A stretch of DNA of 64,000 bases from Candidatus Avilachnospira avicola (GCA_018714245.1 DVNQ01000043.1:1-64000); one strand, 5' to 3'; positions 37,850 to 46,454 are shown, counted from the first letter of the stretch. A program made the numbers and translations. The notes: generated from the letters alone by a model not told the origin.

Positions 37850-38827
37850 TCAGTCGTAGGAAGCCATGGTCTCTATCAGAAGCTTCCTGAATCCGGGGAA
37901 GTCAAGCCTCATGCCCACATGGGTATTGGGTGCCTGTCCCCTGAACGGGGATCCTACCGGAGGATCATCCCATTTCTTGGGTGAGCCAAGATCAAAGTCC
38001 ACATCCCTCTCATTTGTCTGAAGTGTCCTCAGATCCGTTACGGTCATGCCTCTTGTAAGGCTTCCATTAAGCTCTATGTCCACATGAAGATATGCGGAAT
38101 CTACCAGCGAAGGATCTATGAGCCATGCTACAGCACATGCATCATGAAGATGGGCATCTCCGCCTCCTGCGAAGAAATCCATGAGCTCTGCCCCGAATAC
38201 TCCTGCCCTGTTTCCAAGTCCGCGGAGCTCTTCGATGAGGTCCTTGTTTACCGGACACTGACGGGTCAGGTTTACGCCTACCATATAGATCGGAATGCCG
38301 CTGTGGAATACCTTGTATGCAGCTTCCGGATCAACATATATATTGAACTCTGCCGCCGGCGTCCAGTTTCCGCAGTAAGCTCCGCCGCCCATGATGTAAA
38401 GTGCTTCCGCACGCTCTGCCACCTTGGGCTCCTTGTTTATGGCCGATGCTATGTTTGTAAGCGGTCCGGTCGCTACAAGGGTTACCCCGTCAGTATTCAT
38501 GACGGTATCTACTATGAAATCCACCCCATGCTTTGTTTCGGGCTTGCGTTTGGGCGGATCCAGCTTCGGGCCGTCCATACCGCTCTTTCCGTGAACATTG
38601 TCCGCTATTACAAGCGGCACCGTTGAAGGGCCTGCATGTCCGGGATATACGGGAACATCCGTACGTCCGATCACTTCCAGCACGGAAAGTGCGTTTCTGG
38701 TCACATTTTCAAGGTATCCGTTTCCGCCCACCGTGGTAACTCCCAGAAGATCACAGTGCTTAGCTGCCAGCATGATCGCAAACGCGTCATCATGCCCCGG
38801 ATCGCAGTCAAGAATCACCTTCTTCAA
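37850..38827 (-). CDS. Inosine-uridine preferring nucleoside hydrolase
   Basis: A 325-residue nucleoside hydrolase with the complete Asp cluster DCDPGHDD (residues 7-14), VATGPLTNIASAI, IMGGGAYCGNWTPAAEFN, and the catalytic HLHDACAVAW. It is next to the nucleoside-binding lipoprotein, so the expected route is import followed by cleavage to base and ribose. It differs clearly from the hydrolase at 27533-28498, which points to different base preferences. Intergenic space on both sides is small (about 30-50 bases). Confidence 0.94.
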   Translation of the reverse strand: MKKVILDCDPGHDDAFAIMLAAKHCDLLGVTTVGGNGYLENVTRNALSVLEVIGRTDVPVYPGHAGPSTVPLVIADNVHGKSGMDGPKLDPPKRKPETKHGVDFIVDTVMNTDGVTLVATGPLTNIASAINKEPKVAERAEALYIMGGGAYCGNWTPAAEFNIYVDPEAAYKVFHSGIPIYMVGVNLTRQCPVNKDLIEELRGLGNRAGVFGAELMDFFAGGGDAHLHDACAVAWLIDPSLVDSAYLHVDIELNGSLTRGMTVTDLRTLQTNERDVDFDLGSPKKWDDPPVGSPFRGQAPNTHVGMRLDFPGFRKLLIETMASYD

Positions 38828-38856
38828 TTCTATCGCCTCCTCCCTTAATCTTCAGA

Positions 38857-40041
38857 TCAATAATGATCCTTTGCTATGTCGAGGATCTTTAGGATATCCT
38901 CTTTATCAAGAACCTTGAAGGTTCCAATTTTATCCGTTCCGAACTCATGGCTTGCCATCTCTGCTATCTCATCCATCCGATCCACGGGCACTCCGCCCTC
39001 TGCAAAGGATGTGGGAAGCTTGAGCTCCTTGAAGAACTCCGTGGTAAGCCTGATGCCCTCAAGGGCTGCCTTTTCATCATCCGGCTCATTCACATCAAAT
39101 ACGGTTCTTGCAAACCTTGCAAATCTCCACAGATGGTCCTTGTAAACATATTCCATCCATGCAGGAGTGATGATGGTAAGGGTTATGCCATGAGGCGTAT
39201 CAAACAGTGCGCTGAGCTCATTGCCTATGTTGTGACTGGACCAGTCCTGATTCTTTCCTACGCCTATGGTATTGTTCTGAGCCACGGTACCAAGCCACAT
39301 GACCTCTGCCCTGTACCTGTACTCCTTGGGATGCTGCATGACAAGCCTTCCGAAGGTCACTATGGCTTTCATGACTCCCTCTGCCATGTAATCTATGCAG
39401 TTCAGCTCATCATCATCCGTAAAATATCTTTCCATGCTGTGTGAAAGCATGTCCGCTATGCCGCAGGCCGTTATCTTTTCAGGAAGGGTGCAGCCGAGTC
39501 CCGGATTCATGAACGCATATCTGGGCCTCAGACAGTCCGCACTTGTAAGGGCTTTTATATGCTCCTCATCATTGTTTATTACGGCAACGGCTCCTGACTC
39601 GCTTCCCGTGGCGGGAAGGGTAAGTATGACAGAAACGGGCAGGGCCTTTTCAGGCTTCTTGCCTCCCGTAAAGAACTCCCATACATCACAGTCATTTACT
39701 GCTCCGCAGGCCACGGTCTTTGCCGTATCTATGACGCTTCCGCCGCCGAGGGCAATGATCATATCTACATCATTCTTCTTGGCAAGCTCTATGCCCTCAT
39801 AGGCCTTGGTAAGCCTGGGATTCGGAACTATGCCGTCAAGTTCAAATACTTCAATTCCTCTTTCTGTCATGGACTTTTTGACCCTGTCAAGCAGCCCTGT
39901 CTCAAAGAGGAAGCTGTCGGAGCTCCTGCAGAGCAGGACCTTCTTTATACCGTCAGCCTCAAGTCTTTCCCCGACCCTGGTCTCGGCATCGTGTCCGAAT
40001 ACGAAACAGGTCGAAATGCAGATACTAAAATCATTAAGCAT
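38857..40041 (-). CDS. Iron-containing alcohol dehydrogenase
   Basis: A 394-residue group III (iron-type) alcohol dehydrogenase, similar in pattern to the butanol dehydrogenase/YqhD branch. The NAD(P) region is GGGSVIDTAKTVACG; the metal ligands are seen as Asp in CGIADMLSHSME plus His there, and further His in FDTPHGITLTI and SSHNIGNEL. It reduces aldehydes or oxidises alcohols. In this cluster it may handle an aldehyde or keto-sugar product (inference). Start and stop overlap the HAD gene by one base (TGATG). Confidence 0.92.
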   Translation of the reverse strand: MLNDFSICISTCFVFGHDAETRVGERLEADGIKKVLLCRSSDSFLFETGLLDRVKKSMTERGIEVFELDGIVPNPRLTKAYEGIELAKKNDVDMIIALGGGSVIDTAKTVACGAVNDCDVWEFFTGGKKPEKALPVSVILTLPATGSESGAVAVINNDEEHIKALTSADCLRPRYAFMNPGLGCTLPEKITACGIADMLSHSMERYFTDDDELNCIDYMAEGVMKAIVTFGRLVMQHPKEYRYRAEVMWLGTVAQNNTIGVGKNQDWSSHNIGNELSALFDTPHGITLTIITPAWMEYVYKDHLWRFARFARTVFDVNEPDDEKAALEGIRLTTEFFKELKLPTSFAEGGVPVDRMDEIAEMASHEFGTDKIGTFKVLDKEDILKILDIAKDHY

Positions 40042-40703
40042 CAGAATAACCCCCTTCTGAAGCAGTCAAGCAGATCCACGGCAGTATCAAACAGACAATC
40101 CGGATGCTCCCGTTTCACCAGCTCCCTGTCACCGTCTCCATACAGTACTCCTGCAGACAGAAGTCCATTGTCTCTTGCCGCAGTGATATCCGTATAAGAA
40201 TCCCCTATATATATTGCATTGCTAATGTCAAAATACTTCACGAACTCCCGAAGGCGTATGGTCTTGCTTAAGCCATAGCTCTCATCGGTGGTTCCCTGAA
40301 ATCTGTCAAAATAGATATCCCAGCCCTTTTCCTTAAGAAGCCTGCTGAGAGAAATATGTCCCTTGTTTGAAAGCACCCCGCAGGGAATATTTTCTGCTCT
40401 GATAAACTCAAGCAGCTCTTTTATCCCTTCATACATCACGGTATTGTCAAAGCTGTTTACATACCTGTAATGCCGGTTGCAGTTTTCTTCCGCTATCCGG
40501 ATCTGCTCTTCGGATGCCCCGGGATAAAGGGCCTTGATCATCTCACCCACAGTATATGCCAGATTTCGGTCATCTCCGGCATAGTCCTCATCCAGTATAA
40601 GGCCTGCACTTTCAAAGCCGTATCTTACGGACACCCAGACATCCGAAGCCGTATATGCCAGTGTGCCGTCAAAATCAAAAAGTACTGCACTGAATCTGTA
40701 CAT
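40041..40703 (-). CDS. HAD-family hydrolase, phosphoglycolate phosphatase-like
   Basis: A 220-residue HAD hydrolase: motif I LFDFDGTLAYT, motif II in GVLSNKGH, and motif III/IV in YIGDSYTDITAARDNG. The cap is the helical C1 type, as in phosphoglycolate or beta-phosphoglucomutase-type enzymes. It is likely to dephosphorylate a small sugar phosphate or pathway by-product; the substrate is not deducible. It is translationally coupled to the dehydrogenase. Confidence 0.9.
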   Translation of the reverse strand: MYRFSAVLFDFDGTLAYTASDVWVSVRYGFESAGLILDEDYAGDDRNLAYTVGEMIKALYPGASEEQIRIAEENCNRHYRYVNSFDNTVMYEGIKELLEFIRAENIPCGVLSNKGHISLSRLLKEKGWDIYFDRFQGTTDESYGLSKTIRLREFVKYFDISNAIYIGDSYTDITAARDNGLLSAGVLYGDGDRELVKREHPDCLFDTAVDLLDCFRRGLF

Positions 40704-40715
40704 CTTGCTATTCCG

Positions 40716-41654
40716 TCACTGTTCTACGGGCGTAACGCATTTCTTGCACCAGATGGTCCCTGCAACTACCAGTATGGAACCGATAACCATGAACGGGGTC
40801 ACCTTGACTCCAAGAAACAGGGCACTTATCACCGTCGAAAATACCGGTATGAAGTTTGCAGCAAATACCACCAGCATCTGGTTGCCCTTCTGCATGGAGC
40901 TGTTCCAGAACAGAGTCCCCAGGAAGCTCGAGAATACTACTATGTAGATCACTTCCCCGATCTGCTGCATGTAAAAATGCTGGGGCTCATCTATGAAAAA
41001 CGTAACTGCAAATGCTATCACACCTGTTATGATCATGAAAAGTCCGGCTGCATCATAGTTTTCCTCTCCGACTATCTTGCGGTTCAGGTTGGAGTAAAAT
41101 GCCCAGGAAATACAGGATACTACCGAAAGTGCACTCGCCCAGAAACCTTCTCCGAACATGACCTTCAGGGTATTTATAAGGGAAAAGCTGTCTCCCTCAG
41201 TATTGGCCACAAGGATCCCCAGGGCACTCAGGATGATGCCTGCGGGAAACGCCTTTGATACCTTGTTTTCATCCCTGAACATGATCACGGCTACGATAAG
41301 TGTAAGCAGCGGCCACATGACTCTGATAAGTCCGCTTGTTACCACCTGTTCCCTTGTGACTGCCACGCCAACCGCCAGATTGGTAGAAAGCTTGTAGACC
41401 ACATACAGGATGCCACAGGTCAGCCAGTATCTGAGTGGAGCACGCTTGTAGCTCTCTATGCCCGTCTTTCTGATCTGATATATCGTGGAAATGATTCCTG
41501 CGCCGATGTTGGTAAGTCCTGTGGATGAAAAATTGCCAAATGTCTCAGCAAGCGACCTGCCGAAGGCATTGCTGGCTCCCCATATGAGGACTCCCAGAAA
41601 TCCCAAGAAGGTATATTTGCTTTTTTGTGAGACATTTTTATTTTCCTGTTCCAT
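40716..41654 (-). CDS. EamA/DMT-superfamily transporter
   Basis: A 312-residue membrane protein with ten predicted helices built as two EamA repeats (about 17-145 and 170-300). Features include FLGVLIWGASNAFGR at the start of repeat 1 and SVVSCISWAFYSNLNRK in repeat 2. EamA proteins usually export metabolites or take up small organics. In this cluster it could remove a base or an end product from the cell (inference). Spacing of 12 bases on both sides places it firmly in the operon. Confidence 0.9.
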   Translation of the reverse strand: MEQENKNVSQKSKYTFLGFLGVLIWGASNAFGRSLAETFGNFSSTGLTNIGAGIISTIYQIRKTGIESYKRAPLRYWLTCGILYVVYKLSTNLAVGVAVTREQVVTSGLIRVMWPLLTLIVAVIMFRDENKVSKAFPAGIILSALGILVANTEGDSFSLINTLKVMFGEGFWASALSVVSCISWAFYSNLNRKIVGEENYDAAGLFMIITGVIAFAVTFFIDEPQHFYMQQIGEVIYIVVFSSFLGTLFWNSSMQKGNQMLVVFAANFIPVFSTVISALFLGVKVTPFMVIGSILVVAGTIWCKKCVTPVEQ

Positions 41655-41666
41655 AAGTCCTTACCC

Positions 41667-42653
41667 TTAAAGATCAATTCCCTTTTCTTTGATAAACTCC
41701 TGAAGCTCCTCCTCATTGGGAGTCTGTCTCGCTCCTCCATGGGATATCTTATAACCTGCCACTGCATGGGCCATCATCACTGCTCTGTCCGCATCAAGGC
41801 CCTTCAGCACCCCAGCTATGAATCCTGCGTTGAAGGAATCTCCGGCTCCGGTCGTGTTGACTACCGGTACCCTGAGAGAAGCTCTTTCTATCTCTTTTCC
41901 ATCAGCTATCATGAAGGATCCTTCGCCGCCCATCCTGGCGATTACGGTCCTTCCGGGAGCCGCAAAGCTCCTTACGCTGTCCTTCCAGTCCTCGTGAGGG
42001 CTGAAGCTGTAAAACTCATCCTTGGCCGAACCCAGAAGGTAGGTAACATAAGGTATGGTCTCGAGTATTGAATCCCTTATACCCGGGTCCAGACTTCCCG
42101 GATCCTTGACCCTTGTATTGAGGTCAAATGATGTAGGAACCCCTGCTTCAAAAGCTGTTTTGAATATGAGCGGCAGTTCCCTTCTTACGCTTCCGTCAAA
42201 CATCACCGTCATGCCTGAGGCATGTACCCAGGAAGCCGTCCTTATCAGATCCAGGTCTATCTTGTCAAGGTCATAATTGACATAGGAAACGTCCGTTCTG
42301 GGAAAGGCCCAGAGTCTCCGCTCTCCTGTCTTATCTATGAAAGCAAACACATATACCGTATTGCTCTGATCATCTGTAAGCGTAAGTCTCGTATCTATGC
42401 CAAGATCCGCAAACTCCTGCCTGATGAATCTTCCTCCGAAATCCGCGCCCAGGGTCCCCATGAATGCAGTGGGGATACCGAGCTTTGAAAGGGAAACCGC
42501 AGTGTTTGCACTGGTTCCGCCTCCTCCGGTCTGCGGAATAAGTGACTCATCCCTGGGAGCACCGTCCGAACCGCCGAGTATGGCAGCAAGGGGAACGGTC
42601 ACATCCACACAGGCATCGCCTATGACTATGGCTTTATTAAATCTCTCAGGCAT
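41667..42653 (-). CDS. PfkB-family carbohydrate or riboside kinase
   Basis: A 328-residue ribokinase-superfamily kinase: VIGDACVDVTVPL, GGGGTSANTAVSLSKLG, FDLNTRVKD, TVIARMGGEGS and the catalytic VNTTGAGDSFNAGF. It overlaps the TrpF-like gene by eight bases and shares several segments with the kinase at 8483-9451, whose partner is also TrpF-like. The kinase probably makes a phosphorylated intermediate for the TrpF-like enzyme. The sugar or riboside is unknown. Confidence 0.87.
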   Translation of the reverse strand: MPERFNKAIVIGDACVDVTVPLAAILGGSDGAPRDESLIPQTGGGGTSANTAVSLSKLGIPTAFMGTLGADFGGRFIRQEFADLGIDTRLTLTDDQSNTVYVFAFIDKTGERRLWAFPRTDVSYVNYDLDKIDLDLIRTASWVHASGMTVMFDGSVRRELPLIFKTAFEAGVPTSFDLNTRVKDPGSLDPGIRDSILETIPYVTYLLGSAKDEFYSFSPHEDWKDSVRSFAAPGRTVIARMGGEGSFMIADGKEIERASLRVPVVNTTGAGDSFNAGFIAGVLKGLDADRAVMMAHAVAGYKISHGGARQTPNEEELQEFIKEKGIDL

Positions 42654-43362
42654 TGCGGGCCGCCTCTATGAATGCTTTTACCTTCTCAGGATCCTTGCCG
42701 TTTCCGATAGAATCGGTCTGTCCCTTGTCAAGGTTTGTCCTGGTGCAGCTGTCCACACCGTAAGGGTGGGTGATATGTATGGCCTCTGCCACATTTGAAG
42801 CATCCAGTCCTCCGGCAATGATACATTTTACCTTGGTGGCCTCTACTATGGCCCTGTCTATATTCCTGTCATGGACAGCGCCCGTAGCTCCTATGCCTAT
42901 GGTACTTGTAGGCTCCTTTGTATCTATAAGGAAGAAGTCGGTAACGGGCTCATATTTCCTTATAAGCTCCTCTATCTCAGGCCACTGCTCCTCATAAGGG
43001 ATGCCCGCATATACGGGAAGGGCCTGCATTATCTTAAGTCCGGGATATGCATCCCTTATCTTCTGTACATTTTCAGGGGAAATGTCCCTTATGTCTCCGG
43101 AAAGATGATAAACATCCGGTGTGAAAAGTGAAAGATCATTGAGAATCTCGTCTATGTCGCATGCTATGGTAAGTCCTACCTTGACCACGCTGTCGGGCAG
43201 CTGGTCAAATATGGCCTTGGCCTGTGCGCAGCTCTTCTGCTCAGGACCGAGGTGCTTTACCTCACCGAATGCTATACCTATGTGATCTGCTCCAAGCTCC
43301 GCACACATAAGGGCATCCTCAAGGTTCTTGATACCGTATATCTGTGTAATAACGTCTGCCAT
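42646..43362 (-). CDS. TrpF-like (phosphoribosylanthranilate isomerase-fold) protein
   Basis: A 238-residue TIM-barrel protein with QIYGIKNLEDAL, LGADHIGIAFG, FFLIDTKEPT, CIIAGGLDASNVAEAI and GVDSCTRTN. The catalytic Cys of true TrpF (KICG) is absent (QIYGI), while an Asp in LIDT could be the second catalytic residue. It is a homologue of the protein at 9448-10119. Lack of tryptophan genes nearby and the kinase partner point to a different phosphorylated N-glycoside. An Amadori rearrangement is a reasonable guess from the fold, not a proven activity. Confidence 0.78.
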   Translation of the reverse strand: MADVITQIYGIKNLEDALMCAELGADHIGIAFGEVKHLGPEQKSCAQAKAIFDQLPDSVVKVGLTIACDIDEILNDLSLFTPDVYHLSGDIRDISPENVQKIRDAYPGLKIMQALPVYAGIPYEEQWPEIEELIRKYEPVTDFFLIDTKEPTSTIGIGATGAVHDRNIDRAIVEATKVKCIIAGGLDASNVAEAIHITHPYGVDSCTRTNLDKGQTDSIGNGKDPEKVKAFIEAARNA

Positions 43363-43399
43363 GGCTTCCTTCTCCTTTTCTTTTTTTTGCTTTAAACCC

Positions 43400-43433
43400 G
43401 GTCATACCTCCCCGCGCAGGCGGGGAGGTGACC
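43400..43433 (-). repeat. Strong hairpin between ribokinase and TrpF-like genes
   Basis: CCTCCCCGC/GCGGGGAGG nine-bp stem with a 4-base loop, extended by GGTCA/TGACC over a 2-base bulge. No U-tract follows on the minus strand. It may set the ratio of ribokinase to downstream genes. Confidence 0.6.
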
Positions 43434-43467
43434 ATTAACCCCAATACTTAGCAACGCTAAAGATCTG

Positions 43468-44367
43468 TCATCTTCTTTCCCTGAGGAATTCCTCCACTTC
43501 ATTGAGTGTGGGAACGCTGGGAGCTGCTCCTTCTCTTGAAACGGCTATGGCGCTTGCCGCACTTGCGTATTCAAGAAGCTTTTCGCTGTCCCATCCCTTT
43601 GTAAGGCCTGCTATGAAGTACCCGCAGAACGTATCCCCCGCTGCCGTGGTATCCACTGCCTTGACCCTGAATATCCCGTGTGAAGTCTTTTCCTCACCGT
43701 TTACATAAACCGCTCCGTTCTCTCCGAGGGTAAGCACGAAGGCTGCCTTCGGAAAAGCCTTCCTGAGCGCTTCCATGACTCCGTCCGGATCCGCTGCTGA
43801 AACTCCCGTAAGAGCCTCGCCTTCCACCTCATTCAAAATGAAGCAATCCACCAGATCCAGCCTGCACTTCTTCAGGCCCTCTGAAATCGGGGAAGGATTG
43901 AGCATAACGGTAAGTCCCTTTTCATGTCCCTTTTCTATGGCATAATCCAGATTGGATATCTCGTTCTGAAGAAGAAGCACATCCCCCTTTTCAAAATCTG
44001 CAAGGGCCTTGTCTATGTCTTCTTTCGTAACGTCATCATTGGCTCCGCCGCAGATGATGATGCAGTTCTGTCCGTTCTCCTCCACCTGGATGATGGCGTG
44101 TCCGGTAGGAAATCTGCTGTTCTTAATATGGTCCACATTGACGCCTGCAGCAGTAAGAAGTCCCGTAAGGATGCGTCCGTCATCGCCTATGCTTCCGGCA
44201 TGGTAAACCTCTGCTCCTGCCTTTCCGAGAGCTATGGACTGGTTAAGGCCCTTTCCTCCGCTGGACTCATCATAATCCAGGGCCTTTATGGTCTCCTTTG
44301 CCTGCACAAAATGCTCTACCTTATATACTTTATCTATGTTGAGTGAACCGATATTGAGGACCTTCAT
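43468..44367 (-). CDS. rbsK: Ribokinase
   Basis: A 299-residue ribokinase: NIGSLNIDKVY, the GGKGLNQSIALGKAGA substrate loop, LLLQNEIS, LNPSP and the catalytic DTTAAGDTFCGYF, a form typical of RbsK. It converts ribose freed by the nucleoside hydrolases to ribose 5-phosphate, which RpiB (51916-52365) can pass to the pentose phosphate pathway. I use the ATG at 44367, five bases after AGGAGG; a GTG one codon upstream is too close. It is the first gene after the LacI-controlled promoter region. Confidence 0.92.
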   Translation of the reverse strand: MKVLNIGSLNIDKVYKVEHFVQAKETIKALDYDESSGGKGLNQSIALGKAGAEVYHAGSIGDDGRILTGLLTAAGVNVDHIKNSRFPTGHAIIQVEENGQNCIIICGGANDDVTKEDIDKALADFEKGDVLLLQNEISNLDYAIEKGHEKGLTVMLNPSPISEGLKKCRLDLVDCFILNEVEGEALTGVSAADPDGVMEALRKAFPKAAFVLTLGENGAVYVNGEEKTSHGIFRVKAVDTTAAGDTFCGYFIAGLTKGWDSEKLLEYASAASAIAVSREGAAPSVPTLNEVEEFLRERR

Positions 44368-44391
44368 CACTGCCTCCTGGGATAATGTTTA

Positions 44392-44403
44392 GGAAAACTT
44401 TCC
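44392..44403. promoter_or_regulatory. Inverted repeat, possible LacI-type operator
   Basis: GGAAA-AC-TTTCC, downstream of the rbsK -10 and before its ribosome site, where a repressor could block transcription. Assignment to the fused LacI regulator is inference. Confidence 0.45.
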
Positions 44404-44424
44404 GAAACTTATTTTGTTATCAGA

Positions 44425-44453
44425 ATGATACAAAATAATTACAATAAAGTCAA
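44425..44453 (-). promoter_or_regulatory. Promoter of rbsK and the riboside cluster
   Basis: -35 TTGACT (44448-44453), 17-base spacer and -10 TATCAT (44425-44430) on the minus strand. Confidence 0.8.
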
Positions 44454-44461
44454 TGTATTTA

Positions 44462-44508
44462 GGGCAAAATATACATTCAAATACAATTTTCCCTTGTAAC
44501 CTTTGCCC
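44462..44508. promoter_or_regulatory. Spaced inverted repeat in the divergent promoter region
   Basis: GGGCAAA (44462-44468) and TTTGCCC (44502-44508), a 7-bp inverted repeat 33 bp apart. The right arm is inside the spacer of the plus-strand promoter and the left is close to the rbsK -35, so one regulator could touch both promoters. Confidence 0.45.
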
Positions 44509-44523
44509 AAACACCTATATAAT
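44494..44523 (+). promoter_or_regulatory. Promoter of the LacI-kinase fusion gene
   Basis: -35 TTGTAA (44494-44499), 18-base spacer and -10 TATAAT (44518-44523), 39 bases before the start codon. Confidence 0.75.
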
Positions 44524-44561
44524 AGCTGTACATAATTATTAAAAATGCAAAAGGGCTTCAT

Positions 44562-46454
44562 ATGACTATCAATGAACTGGCAAGAATGGCCGGAGTATCC
44601 ATATCCACGGTATCGAAGGTCATGAACAACAAAGACAGCAGCATAAGCAAGGCCACGAGGGAGCGAATACTTGAGCTGGCAAAGGAATATCACTATTCTC
44701 CGCCCTCCTCTCCCCTTTCCAAAAAGACCAGAACGCTGACCATAGGCGTAGTCTTTCGTTCATCAGGAAGGATCAATCTCACCCTGAACGGTATCCTTGA
44801 CGCTGCTCAGGAAAAGGGATATACCCCTCTGCTCCGCGAAAGCCGGGATGACCTCAGCACCGAGCGCAAAAACCTGCTCGCCCTGCTTTCATACAATGTG
44901 GATGGAATCCTCTGGGAGCCCGTAAGCGAGGACAGTCTGGCCTTCACGGAAGATATAGAAGCAAAGGGCGTTCCCTATATCATCTTCAATCACTCCTCCG
45001 AGGATGCCATGGATATCGATTATCGGTCTCTTGGCTACCTTGCCTGTGAAGAGCTTATCAAAAGAGGCCATCAGCATATAGCCTGTCTCCTTACCGAAGG
45101 GGAGAGATCCGAAGGCTTTGAAGCCGGATACAGGCAGTGCCTTTTTGATAACCGGATGTCTCTTTCAGAAGATCAGATCTTTCCTTCCATAACGGACAAG
45201 CTGCTCTGGGGCATTTCAAGGCACAGGATAAGCGGAGTGGTAAGCTCCCATTTCCGGACTGCCACCAGACTGTATGACGAGATACACGCCCTTTACTATA
45301 CACTGCCCTACGATGTTTCCCTGATATCCCTCAGGGATGCCGGAAAGAGCGGGGCAGGATATCCGCGCATATCCACCATGACCATTCCTCATTATGAATA
45401 CGGGGCCTTTATGTGCGGAAAGCTGATAAATGTTATCGAGGATCCTTCCCAGGATCTTCCCTCCGGGCCCTTCAGGCACGAGATACACCTTGACAGCACT
45501 GATACCATAGGCATTCCCTATGACAGCAGGAAAAAGCACATGGTCGTACTTGGCAGCGTCAACATCGACAACTATCTCAATGTGGAGGCCCTCCCCTACA
45601 GCGGAAAGACGGTAAAGTCCTACATCTCCGCATCCTATGCGGGGGGAAAGGGACTGAATACTGCAGTAGGAGTTTCCATGCTTGGCCACCAGGCAGCGCT
45701 GATTGGAAATGTGGGAAGCGACGCAGGATCCGATCTGATCTTTTCAACTCTTAACAGCTTTCACATAAATCCTTCCACAGTCAGGAGGATTCAGGGAGAG
45801 CAGACCGGACAGGCCCATATTTTCGTGCAGCCTGACGGAGAGTCCATGATCACCATCATGTCAGGCGCCAACAATCAGCTTAACGTCTCCGATATAGAAA
45901 AGGATATCCGTATTTTTGAAAATGCAGCCTGCTGCCTGCTGAGCACGGAGATCCCGCTGGATACCATAGAAAGAGCTGCGGCCATATCCCGTGAAAAGGG
46001 CATAACCACGATCCTTAAGCCTGCAACCTGCGGAGAGCTGCCTTCTTCCATATTAAAAAATGTGGATATCCTTATTCCTAATGAGAGCGAGCTGAATGAG
46101 ATATGTCCATCCGGAAAGGACCTGAAGGAAAAGGCTCAGAGGCTCATGGATCTCGGAGCCGGCTCGGTCATCGTAACCCTCGGTGAAAGGGGTTCCATCC
46201 TTATAAACAGGAACGGAGAAAAGCTCTATCCTGCCCATAAGTTTGATGCAGTGGATTCTTCCGGAGCCTGCGACGCATTCATAAGCGCTCTGGCATCATA
46301 TCTCCTTTACGGATATGACATGGACAGGGCCATACGGATAGCCACCTATGCGGCAGGCCTCAGTGTTACCAGGCAGGGAGTCATCCCCGCCCTCACGGAT
46401 AAGAACAGCCTGGAATCCTATATCCGGCAGAGGGAACCTGAGCTTCTTGACTGA
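44562..46454 (+). CDS. LacI-family regulator fused to a ribokinase-like PfkB kinase
   Basis: A 630-residue two-part protein in one uninterrupted frame. Residues 1-50 are a LacI HTH (TINELARMAGVSISTVSKVM); about 58-320 are a LacI/PBP-type ligand domain (LTIGVVFRSSG, SYNVDGILWEP, GHQHIACLLTEG, GISRHRISGVV). From about residue 325 a complete ribokinase follows: VLGSVNIDNYL, YAGGKGLNTAVGVSMLG, and the catalytic DSSGACDAF with Asp571. It is transcribed divergently from the ribokinase cluster it probably controls. The design could let the same protein sense, phosphorylate and signal the sugar (inference). The GAGD loop reads GACD. Confidence 0.9.
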   Translation: MTINELARMAGVSISTVSKVMNNKDSSISKATRERILELAKEYHYSPPSSPLSKKTRTLTIGVVFRSSGRINLTLNGILDAAQEKGYTPLLRESRDDLSTERKNLLALLSYNVDGILWEPVSEDSLAFTEDIEAKGVPYIIFNHSSEDAMDIDYRSLGYLACEELIKRGHQHIACLLTEGERSEGFEAGYRQCLFDNRMSLSEDQIFPSITDKLLWGISRHRISGVVSSHFRTATRLYDEIHALYYTLPYDVSLISLRDAGKSGAGYPRISTMTIPHYEYGAFMCGKLINVIEDPSQDLPSGPFRHEIHLDSTDTIGIPYDSRKKHMVVLGSVNIDNYLNVEALPYSGKTVKSYISASYAGGKGLNTAVGVSMLGHQAALIGNVGSDAGSDLIFSTLNSFHINPSTVRRIQGEQTGQAHIFVQPDGESMITIMSGANNQLNVSDIEKDIRIFENAACCLLSTEIPLDTIERAAAISREKGITTILKPATCGELPSSILKNVDILIPNESELNEICPSGKDLKEKAQRLMDLGAGSVIVTLGERGSILINRNGEKLYPAHKFDAVDSSGACDAFISALASYLLYGYDMDRAIRIATYAAGLSVTRQGVIPALTDKNSLESYIRQREPELLD

